Positions 1 through 6,484 of a DNA stretch of 37,988 nucleotides are shown here, piece after piece. The notes below the pieces were generated by a model. It was not told where the DNA came from. It saw only the letters and a list, made by a program, of their open reading frames with translations, and did no database searches. This DNA comes from a virus. The stretch lies in IMG/VR virus record IMGVR_UViG_3300031918_000076, positions 1-37,988 of that record; one strand, written 5' to 3'. The translations under genes and the position numbers were made by a program. The first letter of the stretch is position 1. Every line of letters starts with the position of its first letter.

Positions 1-61
1 GCATGACGTTGATTCTATTGACGTTGTTAGTATCATGCTCATTCAAGAGGTATGATTTCAT
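1..61 (-). CDS. 5' part of small protein cut by the contig end
   Basis: ATG at 61-59 opens the frame MKSYLLNEHDTNN..., which runs off base 1. The complete gene is present at 37690-37851 in the other copy of the terminal overlap. This is an assembly cut, not a broken gene. Confidence 0.7.
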   Translation of the reverse strand, partial: MKSYLLNEHDTNNVNRINVM

Positions 62-198
62 TTGGCTGCCTTTCGTCTTATTCGCATTACATGGGCCCGA
101 AGTAGGTCTAGGGGCTTTTCATTTGACAGTTCGTAGTAGAGGGGCCATCTAAGGGGCATATTATCTCCAGTCCTCAGGCTTTATTATATTTCTCGGTG
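1..198. repeat. Terminal redundancy, left copy
   Basis: Bases 1-198 repeat at 37791-37988 in direct orientation with one substitution (128 A, 37918 G). This is what an assembler leaves for a circular or circularly permuted genome. The mismatch sits in the short gap between two genes and suggests a mixed population or a read error rather than a fixed terminal repeat. Unit length is 37,790 bp. Confidence 0.93.
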
Positions 199-520
199 CG
201 TTAGCAAACAGTTTCTTCATCTTAATTTCGGGAAACGAAGCAATGCCGCATCCTACCTTTGTGAGTAGGAACTCTAGCTCAGGGTGCTTCTGTGCGGTCT
301 GGTAGAGTTTTAGGCGGGAGGATTTGAGGAGAGTGGTAGAAACCTGTTTATGGTTCTCATCTAAAGTTGGGAAGGCGTAGCACTGTCCTGTTAATCCCTC
401 ACCGACTCCCCACTCAGCCCCAAAGTCCTCGTGTGCTTGTCTGGCTGCTCCTCCAGCGTGAAAACCGTTTAGATTAGAACCGAAGATGAAGATTTGGTTT
501 GGTTCTAGAGAAATTATCAT
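161..520 (-). CDS. Macro-like phage protein (A1S_2505-like)
   Basis: 119 aa. It resembles the small macro-domain-like family found in many phages: FIFGSNLNGFHAGGAA near residues 10-27, GEGLTGQCYAFPT around 40-53, KVGCGIASF around 88-96, and a C-terminal APRNIIKPEDW. These glycine-rich loops are those expected to bind an ADP-ribose or nucleotide-like ligand, but the biological role of the family is not settled. It starts with ATG behind GAGGAG, directly after the stop of the 521 gene. It is the last early gene before the small genes that cross the contig end. Confidence 0.75.
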   Translation of the reverse strand: MIISLEPNQIFIFGSNLNGFHAGGAARQAHEDFGAEWGVGEGLTGQCYAFPTLDENHKQVSTTLLKSSRLKLYQTAQKHPELEFLLTKVGCGIASFPEIKMKKLFANAPRNIIKPEDWR

Positions 521-1169
521 TTAGTACTCCTCAGCCTCTTTTCGGCTCAGGAAGAAGTGAATGCCTGTTGAGCACTCCTCAATTCTTTCATCGTATGGCG
601 CAGATACTGTAGTACCAACTTTATATACAAAGTCATAGTCAGCTTGTGACCGTCCAGTTTTTCGCTCTTTTCCATCAGGATTCTCAATCTTGAGCACCTT
701 GGCTGAGTCAGTGCGGCACTTCGAGTTATTAGCAGACTGAAAGACTTGGCCTTTCTGTAATTCAAGTGTTGCGATGAGTCCGTCGCGAAGTTTTTTATAG
801 ACGATCGTTTTCTTCTTTGTCTTGAACACTTGGTAGCGCTTCACAATTTTTGCAAAGTCAGATTTTATCTCAAACTTAACCGAGGGGAATACTATCCCAA
901 TAGCAAAACCTAGTAAGCTCACGGTTGCAGAGCCCCAAGCCCTCCACGGTTGCAGAGTCCGAAGCCTCCACGGTTGCAGAGCCCGAAGCCTCCACGTGTC
1001 TGTCTTGATACCAGTCACAATCTAATGGTTTCTTAATAGTAAGCTCACCGTAAACTTTCAAAATACCAGGTAAGCGGAGAGCAGCCTTGATGACTACTTT
1101 CTGTCCTACTTTTACCTCTTTGAGCTTGTTGAGCTGCGTTTGTGTAGTGATTATTATATCTTTAGGCAT
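521..1169 (-). pseudogene. Repeat protein with DUF5758-like C-terminus, +1 frameshift
   Basis: Two overlapping frames make one gene. The 5' part starts at ATG 1169 behind AAAGGAG (MPKDIIITTQTQLNK...). The 3' part ends at 521 and carries a C-terminal domain seen on phage pentapeptide/adhesin-like repeat proteins (GLIATLEL, VFQSANNSKCRTD, ECSTGIHFFLSRKEAEEY). Between them are 8-residue repeats of the type ASGSATVE. A GGG run at 942-940, where the other repeat copies have GG, shifts the frame. Removing one G restores 215 codons without a stop. It may be a sequencing or mutational indel, or slippage-based variation. The role is unknown; solenoid repeats suggest a beta-helix-like stretch. Confidence 0.75.
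920..993 (-). repeat. 24-bp tandem repeats encoding xSATVEAS units
   Basis: The core CACGGTTGCAGAG (plus strand) occurs at 920, 945 and 969. The spacing is 24 bp between the upper two copies and 25 bp between the lower two. The extra base is exactly the frameshift described for the host gene, so the repeats explain both the location and the likely mechanism (slippage). Confidence 0.85.
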
Positions 1170-1182
1170 AGCCAATTCTCCT

Positions 1183-1551
1183 TTATCGTTGTCGTATTTC
1201 TTCAAACTCATACTCAGGGTGGTCAGGAAGCCATATCAGGTCTAACAGCTTGCGTTTCGTGCGGTAAACGTCTGTAACGTGCCCTTTTGCTTCAACAAGC
1301 AAATAAGTGCCATCAGGACGCTCACAGCGGAAATCACAAATGTAGTTGAATATGTCTACTTTCTGACCATCTGGTAGGTAGCAGTAGAGTGTTATCCTGT
1401 ACTGCGTATCAATGCTTACAAATTCTCCGGCTGCTTTGCGTAAATCTAAATCTTGAGCGACCCGCGCTTCAAACTTCGACATGTACTGATAACCGTTGTA
1501 CTCGGTTCGTTTATTGCCGTATTTGCTGCCGTAGCGTGATATATATGTCAC
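1183..1551 (-). CDS. DUF1064-like nuclease-fold protein
   Basis: 122 aa, GTG start behind AAGGAG. The N-terminal KYGNKRTEYNGYQYMSKFEA pattern, the central FNYICDFRC and the following LLVEAKG match DUF1064 phage proteins. That family is regarded as a PD-(D/E)XK-type nuclease with D...ExK active-site residues, here D of ICDF and E/K of VEAKG. It lies in the recombination-rich early operon, so a role in DNA processing is reasonable. It overlaps nothing downstream and is followed by the repeat protein gene. Confidence 0.7.
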   Translation of the reverse strand: MTYISRYGSKYGNKRTEYNGYQYMSKFEARVAQDLDLRKAAGEFVSIDTQYRITLYCYLPDGQKVDIFNYICDFRCERPDGTYLLVEAKGHVTDVYRTKRKLLDLIWLPDHPEYEFEEIRQR

Positions 1552-1586
1552 TCGTCATCTCCTTGGTACTTGTACCACTCCTTACC

Positions 1587-1673
1587 TCATCTTCTACAGG
1601 CATGAAAGCCGTCATAATAGTAATCGGGGTCATGGTCTATAAAGAAGCTAATAATCCTTTTAAACGGGTACAT
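1587..1673 (-). CDS. Possible 28-aa protein
   Basis: ATG at 1673 overlaps the stop of the upstream gene (ATGACATG arrangement), with TTGGAG 8 nt upstream. Product MYPFKRIISFFIDHDPDYYY... is short and unrecognised. It fills the only gap between two tightly spaced genes, which is the main argument for it. Confidence 0.35.
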   Translation of the reverse strand: MYPFKRIISFFIDHDPDYYYDGFHACRR

Positions 1674-1674
1674 G

Positions 1675-1989
1675 TCATGCTCCAATCCACAACGTCTTTA
1701 AACGAAGATGGGCGCACCGCCTAGTAGTCGGGCGTGTGCCAATCGGCTTGATAACCCCTTCGTTTCGGGCTTTCATCATAATTCCGCCAAGTGCGCGGTT
1801 TTCACGAGTCACCGTATTCTTCCGTTCCAGTATGTCGAGTACCTCATCAGTGGTAAATGGTGACTTTTTGCGGGCCAGTACCTCGACCGTTGCCCGGGCC
1901 TCGCTGCGCCAATACTCTTTCGTATTATTCATTGCGCTGAATGCCGCAGCATCGCGCTCTCGTTTGAGTGCTTTGTATTGTTCAAACAT
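1675..1989 (-). CDS. Winged-helix-like phage protein
   Basis: 104 aa from ATG 1989, which overlaps the stop of the upstream gene and follows GAGG. The N-terminal helix is charged (MFEQYKALKRERDAAAF). The rest, SPFTTDEVLDILERKN...RALGGIMMKARNEGVI...RRCAHLRLKTLW, follows the pattern of small phage winged-helix proteins with a basic, histidine-containing end. DNA binding is inferred; the target is unknown. Confidence 0.55.
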   Translation of the reverse strand: MFEQYKALKRERDAAAFSAMNNTKEYWRSEARATVEVLARKKSPFTTDEVLDILERKNTVTRENRALGGIMMKARNEGVIKPIGTRPTTRRCAHLRLKTLWIGA

Positions 1990-2149
1990 CGTCTTCGTTT
2001 TCCTCGATGAATTTATCAATCATTTTGTCGATTTCGTCGTGACAGTCTTGCCGAAAAACATCTATGTCTTTGGAAGTGTCAAGGACCATCTTGCGGCTAG
2101 CGTTCTGCCAGTCGGTCGATTCGCCTGTATATAATGCTGCTTTGAGCAT
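1982..2149 (-). CDS. Small acidic hypothetical protein
   Basis: 55 aa, MLKAALYTGESTDWQNASRK..., ending in a very acidic tail (EENEDDV). The start is ATG 2149 behind a G-rich AGGGGGG. The stop overlaps the next gene start by 8 nt, typical of this operon. No family recognised. Confidence 0.65.
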   Translation of the reverse strand: MLKAALYTGESTDWQNASRKMVLDTSKDIDVFRQDCHDEIDKMIDKFIEENEDDV

Positions 2150-2158
2150 GTAGCCCCC

Positions 2159-2428
2159 CTATTCCTCTTTCTTTTTAACTATCTGTAGTTCAAGACCAAG
2201 CTCGTCGAGAATCCTGAGTGCAGGAGTTATCCCTAACGTCTTAGCGGTCTCAAAGTTGTAATACGCTGGATGCTGCATACCGGAATCAAGAGTTATTCTT
2301 GAAACCTTTTTGCATTGTCTTACACGCTCGTTTTTGAGGACGATGCGGAGTGGTGCGATACGGCCGTTTTTGACGCCATCCACTCTTTTGAAATGATGTC
2401 GTAGTATATTTTCATTTTCACCTTTCAA
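2159..2428 (-). CDS. Hypothetical protein, faint XRE-like C-terminus
   Basis: Open frame of up to 89 aa whose apparent start at 2428 is TTG. The C-terminal half (FETAKTLGITPALRILDELG followed by LELQIVKK) recalls the end of HipB/XRE-type helix-turn-helix proteins, but the recognition helix is not convincing. A competing 31-codon frame (ATG 2414, MKIYYDIISKEW) has the better ribosome binding site, so the true start or an indel is unclear. If it is an XRE protein it would be the only candidate repressor or antitoxin here. Confidence 0.4.
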   Translation of the reverse strand: MKGENENILRHHFKRVDGVKNGRIAPLRIVLKNERVRQCKKVSRITLDSGMQHPAYYNFETAKTLGITPALRILDELGLELQIVKKKEE

Positions 2429-2464
2429 AAACTTGCCAACACCCTCATGTGGTAAGTCCTCGAA

Positions 2465-2890
2465 CTAATATTTTGATTGCTCAATCTCATTTGCCATGAG
2501 ATTTCGTGTTTCCTCGTTATCAACTTGAGGAAGCGTGATTCCCATGTCGGCAGCTAGTCGGTACATCCTGTCTATCACAAGTGTCATTTCTTCAGTCGTT
2601 AGATCGGCCGAACTTTTAAAGTACGGGTCGCCATTCTTGAAATGCACAAAAACGTCACTCATGTGACGCTTGATGTATATTTTCGCTTCTTCTATGGTCA
2701 GCGGGTCATCTTTTGTATATCCGACTTGTAGACCGAAGTAGGTAAGAAGCAAGTGAAAGAATGCGTTTTGCGGCAAGCTGCGGGTTGGTTTAATCTCTTT
2801 GACTTCAACCAGTGCATGCTTGCCGCTCAACTTGGATAGGTAGGTGAATGCCGCATCTGCCTGTGTTTCATCAGACAGTCTGTATCTCAT
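2465..2890 (-). CDS. NinB/Orf-like recombination protein
   Basis: 141 aa. KPTRSLPQNAFFHLLLTYFG (about residues 34-53), the KSSADLTTEEMTLVIDRMY segment and ADMGITLPQ are typical of phage proteins near NinB/lambda Orf that assist single-strand recombination. It sits immediately downstream of the Rad52-exonuclease pair, which fits that role. Start behind AGAGGT. The family assignment is from pattern memory, not a search. Confidence 0.5.
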   Translation of the reverse strand: MRYRLSDETQADAAFTYLSKLSGKHALVEVKEIKPTRSLPQNAFFHLLLTYFGLQVGYTKDDPLTIEEAKIYIKRHMSDVFVHFKNGDPYFKSSADLTTEEMTLVIDRMYRLAADMGITLPQVDNEETRNLMANEIEQSKY

Positions 2891-2893
2891 TGG

Positions 2894-3130
2894 CTATACC
2901 TCTAGCTGTTGCTGGGGGTCTGTGAAATCAATAGCACCAACAAAATCTGCAATCTCATCATCACTACTGAACGAGACCTCATCGAGGCGTCGCATATTAG
3001 TGGTGATTGTCAGCTTTGAATCAAAGCCAAGCTTTGTGCCGTCATCGGCAAATACCGGCTTATTAACGACGGTGACTTTTACTTGTTTATTTGGTTCGTA
3101 GACTGTTTTGCTTTGCAACGCTGTTTTCAT
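2894..3130 (-). CDS. Hypothetical protein in recombination block
   Basis: 78 aa, ATG 3130 behind GAAAGGAG and overlapping the stop of the exonuclease gene. Beta-rich N-terminus (YEPNKQVKVTVVNKPVFADD) and an acidic C-terminus (SSDDEIADFVGAIDF). No family recognised. Its position between exonuclease and NinB-like genes suggests an accessory recombination role. Confidence 0.65.
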   Translation of the reverse strand: MKTALQSKTVYEPNKQVKVTVVNKPVFADDGTKLGFDSKLTITTNMRRLDEVSFSSDDEIADFVGAIDFTDPQQQLEV

Positions 3131-4032
3131 GCGATGCTCCTTTCATGATTAAATTGTGGTTTGTCAAACAGAGGTGATGGGCGGTAGAATTTGCCTGCGT
3201 CTGTATATTCAGCAAGCATTTTCTCGCGTAGTGCCGCGCCTATGGCGTAGAACTGTCGCTCATCGCAGTCACACTCTATAAGGAATCGTGTCACTGATGG
3301 AACGAGTACATTTTCGATGAAGAAATCATCGCGCTCGATGCGCTTGATAAACACCTGCAAATCCTTGATTTGTCGGCTATCGTACGCAACGAAGTCACAC
3401 CATGCACGGCCAGTAATCCACATCTGCATCTGAACCTGGTCGAAGTATTCCATCGGCAATGCCTCTTCCTTTATCACCTTGTATAGGTGGTTGCGGACAA
3501 TGAGACACTTAATCTCGACGTTTCCAAGCTCGCCAGTGGTTGTGTCAATGACAAGACCGTCTGGCGAAGCTCCGCATAGCAGTGTCGGATGCATCATATA
3601 CGGCGCATCTTTTACGATATTGCCGGTGATGGTTTTATAGGCGTCTCGCGCCATCCATTCATTGACAACACCCCACTGCATAGCTTTATTGACGTATTGA
3701 TCCTCGTCGGCTCTGATTCCAGTTAGACGCTCACCGACGATATCTTTGCGGTAGTTAGCACGTTCTTCGAGTTCAAGTAATGGAACTTGTGCCTGTAGGC
3801 AATACTCATGCGGGTATTCTGTCCGCATACGCTCAATCCATTGCTCACTTTTTTGTACTTTTGCATTAGCATAGTACTCATCAGCAGCAGCCATCTGCTT
3901 TGCCGTGATTTTCTTGGCCCATGCCCTAGTCTTTATTTCACCAGAGCCAGTAACATTTCCAAGACGTGCCTTGTACCATTCTTCACTACGTTGCGGAGCG
4001 TCAACTATTATCGGGTTGAATGTTTCCCGCAT
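3127..4032 (-). CDS. YqaJ-type phage exonuclease
   Basis: 301 aa. It has the YqaJ/lambda-exonuclease hallmarks: QRSEEWYKARLGNVTGSG near the N-terminus, QWGVVNEWMARDAY, GASPDGLV with the catalytic Asp, NVEIKC giving the E-x-K of the PD-(D/E)XK site, and FDQVQMQMWITGRAWCDFV. Such enzymes resect duplex DNA 5' to 3' to make 3' single strands for the partner annealing protein, here encoded just upstream (4001-4717, overlapping). ATG 4032 follows GGGAG. Length is within the family range. Confidence 0.88.
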   Translation of the reverse strand: MRETFNPIIVDAPQRSEEWYKARLGNVTGSGEIKTRAWAKKITAKQMAAADEYYANAKVQKSEQWIERMRTEYPHEYCLQAQVPLLELEERANYRKDIVGERLTGIRADEDQYVNKAMQWGVVNEWMARDAYKTITGNIVKDAPYMMHPTLLCGASPDGLVIDTTTGELGNVEIKCLIVRNHLYKVIKEEALPMEYFDQVQMQMWITGRAWCDFVAYDSRQIKDLQVFIKRIERDDFFIENVLVPSVTRFLIECDCDERQFYAIGAALREKMLAEYTDAGKFYRPSPLFDKPQFNHERSIA

Positions 4033-4717
4033 GTATTAGCTCCCTTCGTTTAACTTGAATCTGGTTTGCAAGCATGAATCTCTCATCTGAGCTAAATGAC
4101 TCAACTACCATATCAAGTTCTTCGTTAGAGGTTGAAGAACGAATCTTATCGACGTTATCAATAACCTCGTCTGCATCAAAGCCATCTTCACCAGAGGACG
4201 CATCGGCCAACAGTTCAGCAACGTCTTCCCAGTTCTCAACTTCGCCAGGCTTAGCCCAATCGGGTAGCAGCGGGCTTTCAGATAGAACGTATATCGGCTC
4301 TCCTCTGCTATTTTTCCCTTGCTGTTTGATAGCTACCCATAGTGTCGGCAGATAGTACAGGTAGTGGCCTACGCCCCACTTTGCAGCGGTTCGTTTGAAT
4401 GCGTCTGATGCACCACCTTTTATTGGTTCAACTTTTGTGTTGCCTGCTGCGTTAGAGCGGGTTATCCATTCGCCATCTATTCTGATGTCTATTTCGCTGA
4501 TGAATCCGCCATCGATAGGGATAAGCCTGTCGCGCCAGTTCTCAACACCACATACATCATCGAGACGCTTCTTAACTTCTCGGCTATCAATATATGCTAG
4601 CGCGATACCTTTGGTCTTGTCTGAGTTCGTAGCACCAATGCGCCACTTGACGAACTTAGGATCGAAAGGGTTCTTGAGCTGCTTCAAAAGCGTCTCTGCA
4701 ACTTGGTTCTTCGCCAT
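4001..4717 (-). CDS. Rad52-family single-strand annealing protein
   Basis: 238 aa from ATG 4717, chosen over an in-frame ATG at 4741 because AAAGGAG lies 8 nt before it. The Rad52/22 core is clear: KNPFDPKFVKWRIGATN, IALAYIDSREVKKRLDDVCG, EWITRSNAAG, KGGASDAFKRTAAKWGVGHY. The last ~70 residues are acidic and variable. It should anneal single strands made by the overlapping YqaJ exonuclease; together they form a Red-like recombination module. Confidence 0.88.
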   Translation of the reverse strand: MAKNQVAETLLKQLKNPFDPKFVKWRIGATNSDKTKGIALAYIDSREVKKRLDDVCGVENWRDRLIPIDGGFISEIDIRIDGEWITRSNAAGNTKVEPIKGGASDAFKRTAAKWGVGHYLYYLPTLWVAIKQQGKNSRGEPIYVLSESPLLPDWAKPGEVENWEDVAELLADASSGEDGFDADEVIDNVDKIRSSTSNEELDMVVESFSSDERFMLANQIQVKRRELIHAGNIQPDNS

Positions 4718-4719
4718 TA

Positions 4720-5052
4720 CTATTTCTCCTTTGCCTGCCATCTTACGACTTTGTGAAATGCGTATGCTCCCATCACAACGGCTGTGCTGCCAGCTATGAT
4801 GTTTGCAATCTGCCCTAGCTGCTCGGGTACTTGAACATTGAATTTGCCAGTGAGTATCACGACAACGCCGGCGGCGATGAACGTGAGAGTTACGATTATT
4901 GGAACGGATACAAGTATTGCTCGGCCAGTAGACTTGAAGAATGCTTTGTAGTCTGATAGAGTTGTGTTCTGAGACTTCTTCGCGGGGGTCTCTATTTCTT
5001 TGGGGGGTAGCGGGGCTACCCTATCGAGCACCTTTTTTAAACTTCGCTTCAT
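4720..5052 (-). CDS. Two-helix membrane protein
   Basis: 110 aa. A basic and proline-rich cytoplasmic start is followed by two hydrophobic segments (AILVSVPIIVTLTFIAAGVV about 45-64 and IANIIAGSTAVVMGAYAF about 83-100). Its stop abuts the Rad52 gene start. Not a recognisable holin family; it might be an early membrane protein such as a superinfection factor. Function unknown. Confidence 0.65.
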   Translation of the reverse strand: MKRSLKKVLDRVAPLPPKEIETPAKKSQNTTLSDYKAFFKSTGRAILVSVPIIVTLTFIAAGVVVILTGKFNVQVPEQLGQIANIIAGSTAVVMGAYAFHKVVRWQAKEK

Positions 5053-5198
5053 GATTTCTTTACACTTTCTTTCTTCTTAAATGTCTCTACCCGTTGCCGT
5101 AAAAGGTCGTAAGTGAGACTGTTATTATCTTCGAGATATTTGGCGTAGCTGAGCAATTGCTCTAGACCGAATACGACCAAATCTTTGATGCCACTCAT
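5049..5198 (-). CDS. Small hypothetical protein
   Basis: 49 aa, MSGIKDLVVFGLEQLLSYAK..., helical and ending in a lysine-rich tail. ATG 5198 overlaps the previous stop, and its own stop overlaps the next ATG (TCATGA). Translationally coupled member of the early operon; no family recognised. Confidence 0.6.
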   Translation of the reverse strand: MSGIKDLVVFGLEQLLSYAKYLEDNNSLTYDLLRQRVETFKKKESVKKS

Positions 5199-5303
5199 TT
5201 ATCGGCCTATGAGTTTTCGTAATTTTTCAACCTTGGCTGTGTCACCCTTTCGGGTTGCCTTTTGTATTGAGAGTTCGATTCTCTGGTGTTTTTTGATACC
5301 CAT
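5199..5303 (-). CDS. Small basic protein
   Basis: 34 aa, MGIKKHQRIELSIQKATRKG..., rich in Lys and Arg. It has an excellent AAGGAG site 6 nt from ATG 5303. First gene after the 5304-5738 untranslated stretch, so it heads this part of the early operon. Possibly nucleic-acid binding; function unknown. Confidence 0.6.
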   Translation of the reverse strand: MGIKKHQRIELSIQKATRKGDTAKVEKLRKLIGR

Positions 5304-5528
5304 AATGTCTCCTTACATTTATTATTTTTAGTCAGTCAAAGTGGTTTCCATTGTGCCGAATTTTGTACGCGGAATATCTCGTCCGTCGGTCTGTTAAAGC
5401 TACAATGTACATTCAGCATTAGACACTGTTATTGCTTTCTTGTACCCGTCGTGTCACGGTGTAGCTCGCAGGAGTTGAACAGTTCATCACTGCCCGTACC
5501 CTCAATGGAAATCACTCAAACAGACCAA

Positions 5529-5588
5529 TATGTACACATAGTGACCTTTATTGCCGGGGCCCGTAGCTTAGGGGTGTATGTGCACATA
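5529..5588. promoter_or_regulatory. Paired palindromic operator-like sites
   Basis: TATGTACACATA (5529-5540) and TATGTGCACATA (5577-5588) start 48 bp apart and share the flank xTGACCT on the same side. The second is a perfect 12-bp palindrome. Shared sequence plus flanks in an intergenic stretch is typical of a dimeric regulator binding two operators. The regulator is not identified. Confidence 0.5.
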
Positions 5589-5610
5589 ATGACCTGTTTA
5601 GAACTGAGTT

Positions 5611-5633
5611 CGGGGAGCCTCGCATACTCCCCG
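5611..5633. other. GC-rich hairpin
   Basis: CGGGGAG ... CTCCCCG with a 9-nt loop; 7 perfect pairs. No T-run on either side, so it is not a classical intrinsic terminator. It may be an RNA structure or protein site in the leader. Confidence 0.5.
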
Positions 5634-5738
5634 ATTCATCAGCTCACGCCCGGGACTCTAAGAGCCTTGTCAGCTAAATGTTGCCCCCTACTAGAGCGGG
5701 CTAGCTCAGCATTCCCGAGAGTGAACCGATGAGGTTCA

Positions 5739-6194
5739 CTACCACCAGCAACCCTCACGGGTTCCGCATTTACTTAACCAGAATGACTTCGCTGCACTCC
5801 AAGTGGTGTACCGCCGTATCATGTAGGCGGTGAAGAAAGCGTCCTGACATGCGTAATCCGCACCGCACTTGTCCTTTACTAAACCGTTGCAGTCCTGTCC
5901 TAGTCCGTAACATCCGCCGGGATTCGTCGCATTGGGGTTATTACTACTCTCTTTGAAGTAGATGAACACCTTTGCTTCGTCTTCCGCTGATGGTTTGGGC
6001 GGTTCGGTTTGTATCGGTTGCTCTTGGACTTCCACCTTCTCGGCCGTCGGCTCTGTAACAGTAGCCTTTTGGGTATTAACTGCATGGGATTGTGATTGTG
6101 CATGAACAACTTCTACTTGCCGGTTGCCCGTTGGGTATGCGATTACTGGTATTGCTATCAGCAAGGAACATACCACTTTGTTCAGTATTTTCAT
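5739..6194 (-). CDS. Secreted lysozyme/transglycosylase-like protein
   Basis: 151 aa. An N-terminal signal peptide (KILNKVVCSLLIAIPVIAY, likely cut near VHAQS) is followed by a Pro/Glu/Thr-rich linker (35-70). A C-terminal domain has KESSNNPNATNPGGCYGLGQ (Glu82 as likely catalytic acid), Cys pairs, and an ending CWW. This is the layout of secreted SLT/lysozyme-like proteins of Gram-positive-type and Patescibacteria cells. It is the first gene behind the early promoter rather than in the lysis block, so it may remodel the envelope of the infected or lysogenic cell instead of lysing it. ATG 6194 follows AGGAAAG. Confidence 0.7.
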   Translation of the reverse strand: MKILNKVVCSLLIAIPVIAYPTGNRQVEVVHAQSQSHAVNTQKATVTEPTAEKVEVQEQPIQTEPPKPSAEDEAKVFIYFKESSNNPNATNPGGCYGLGQDCNGLVKDKCGADYACQDAFFTAYMIRRYTTWSAAKSFWLSKCGTREGCWW

Positions 6195-6209
6195 GTTCTT
6201 TCCTAATTG

Positions 6210-6248
6210 TTAAGGTTGAGCTGCCTGCCGTCTTCGTTTCCCGCTCAT
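6210..6248 (-). CDS. Possible leader peptide 2 (12 aa)
   Basis: MSGKRRRQAAQP, ATG 6248 behind AGGACG and overlapping the stop of the preceding 17-codon ORF (ATGA). Very basic. It lies between the antisense target and the lysozyme gene, where translation could affect transcription of the leader. Only context supports it. Confidence 0.25.
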   Translation of the reverse strand: MSGKRRRQAAQP

Positions 6249-6298
6249 CGCGTCCTATCCGGCTTCGGTCTATTTGTGCTCGTTTTTGTTAAACACAT
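6245..6298 (-). CDS. Possible leader peptide 1 (17 aa)
   Basis: MCLTKTSTNRPKPDRTR, ATG 6298 with GAGGT about 9 nt upstream, coupled by ATGA to the next tiny ORF. Two coupled tiny ORFs in an attenuated leader are suggestive, but chance ORFs of this size are common. Confidence 0.25.
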   Translation of the reverse strand: MCLTKTSTNRPKPDRTR

Positions 6299-6351
6299 AC
6301 CTGACAGACCTCACGTCTGTTCGGTGGGAGCATTTAGCCCCCTCATTGGGT

Positions 6352-6374
6352 TACGAATCTTCTACTCGTAGCCC
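6352..6374 (-). repeat. 23-bp inverted repeat, leader (target) copy
   Basis: This 23-bp segment is the exact reverse complement of 8215-8237. Locally it also forms an 11-bp hairpin with its own flank (stem TTGGGTTACGA at 6348-6358, 9-nt loop, partner to 6378, one G-T pair). On the minus strand it falls 12 nt after the terminator T-run in the early leader, upstream of the two tiny ORFs. As RNA it would pair perfectly with the 5' end of the transcript started by the 8271 promoter. Confidence 0.85.
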
Positions 6375-6386
6375 AAAATTGGGTAA

Positions 6387-6408
6387 TAAAAAAACTCCCG
6401 TAGGAGTT
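6387..6408 (-). terminator. Intrinsic terminator in early leader
   Basis: On the minus strand AACTCC-TACG-GGAGTT followed by TTTTT: 6-bp stem, tetraloop and U-tract. It lies between the 6616 promoter and the lysozyme gene, so it would stop most early transcripts near 6387 unless read through or anti-terminated. It also closes the short transcript carrying the tRNA-like element. Confidence 0.85.
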
Positions 6409-6447
6409 AGAAGGTCTTGTATTTTCGACTGATGTAATGCTTAGGCA

Positions 6448-6484
6448 TTACCATGGAGGTGCTCTACCACTGAGCTATCGCGGC
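6448..6484 (-). other. tRNA 5'-half look-alike (possible attP core)
   Basis: Minus-strand sequence reads as positions 1-38 of a tRNA: 7-nt acceptor GCCGCGA, TA, D-arm GCTC-AGTGGTA-GAGC, A, anticodon 5' stem CCTCC and loop ATGGTAA (anticodon GGU, Thr). After the loop the match stops: no 3' anticodon stem, T-arm or acceptor partner follows. The loop end is part of a 7-bp dyad (6434-6451, GTAATGC/GCATTAC). It lies beside the integrase, so it may be the attachment core taken from a host tRNA-Thr gene; phages more often carry the 3' half. It could also be an RNA element of the early leader. Confidence 0.65.

Larger units (their letters stand above)
5304..5738. other. 435-bp untranslated control region
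   Basis: No gene is seen. It holds two near-identical 12-bp palindromes (5529, 5577), a palindrome AATGTACATT at 5404-5413, an odd palindrome TGAACAGTTCA at 5476-5486, a 7-bp GC hairpin at 5611-5633 and a 7-bp hairpin at 5721-5739 right at the stop codon of the upstream gene. The minus strand carries TAGCTTTAACA near 5402-5392, a degenerate boxA-like sequence. Operators and/or a structured leader for the small early genes are likely. Confidence 0.55.

Noticed and set aside
5721-5739. Intrinsic terminator at GTGAACC/GGTTCAC after the lysozyme-like gene
   Set aside because: The stem is good but neither strand has a following U-tract, so I describe it only as a hairpin.
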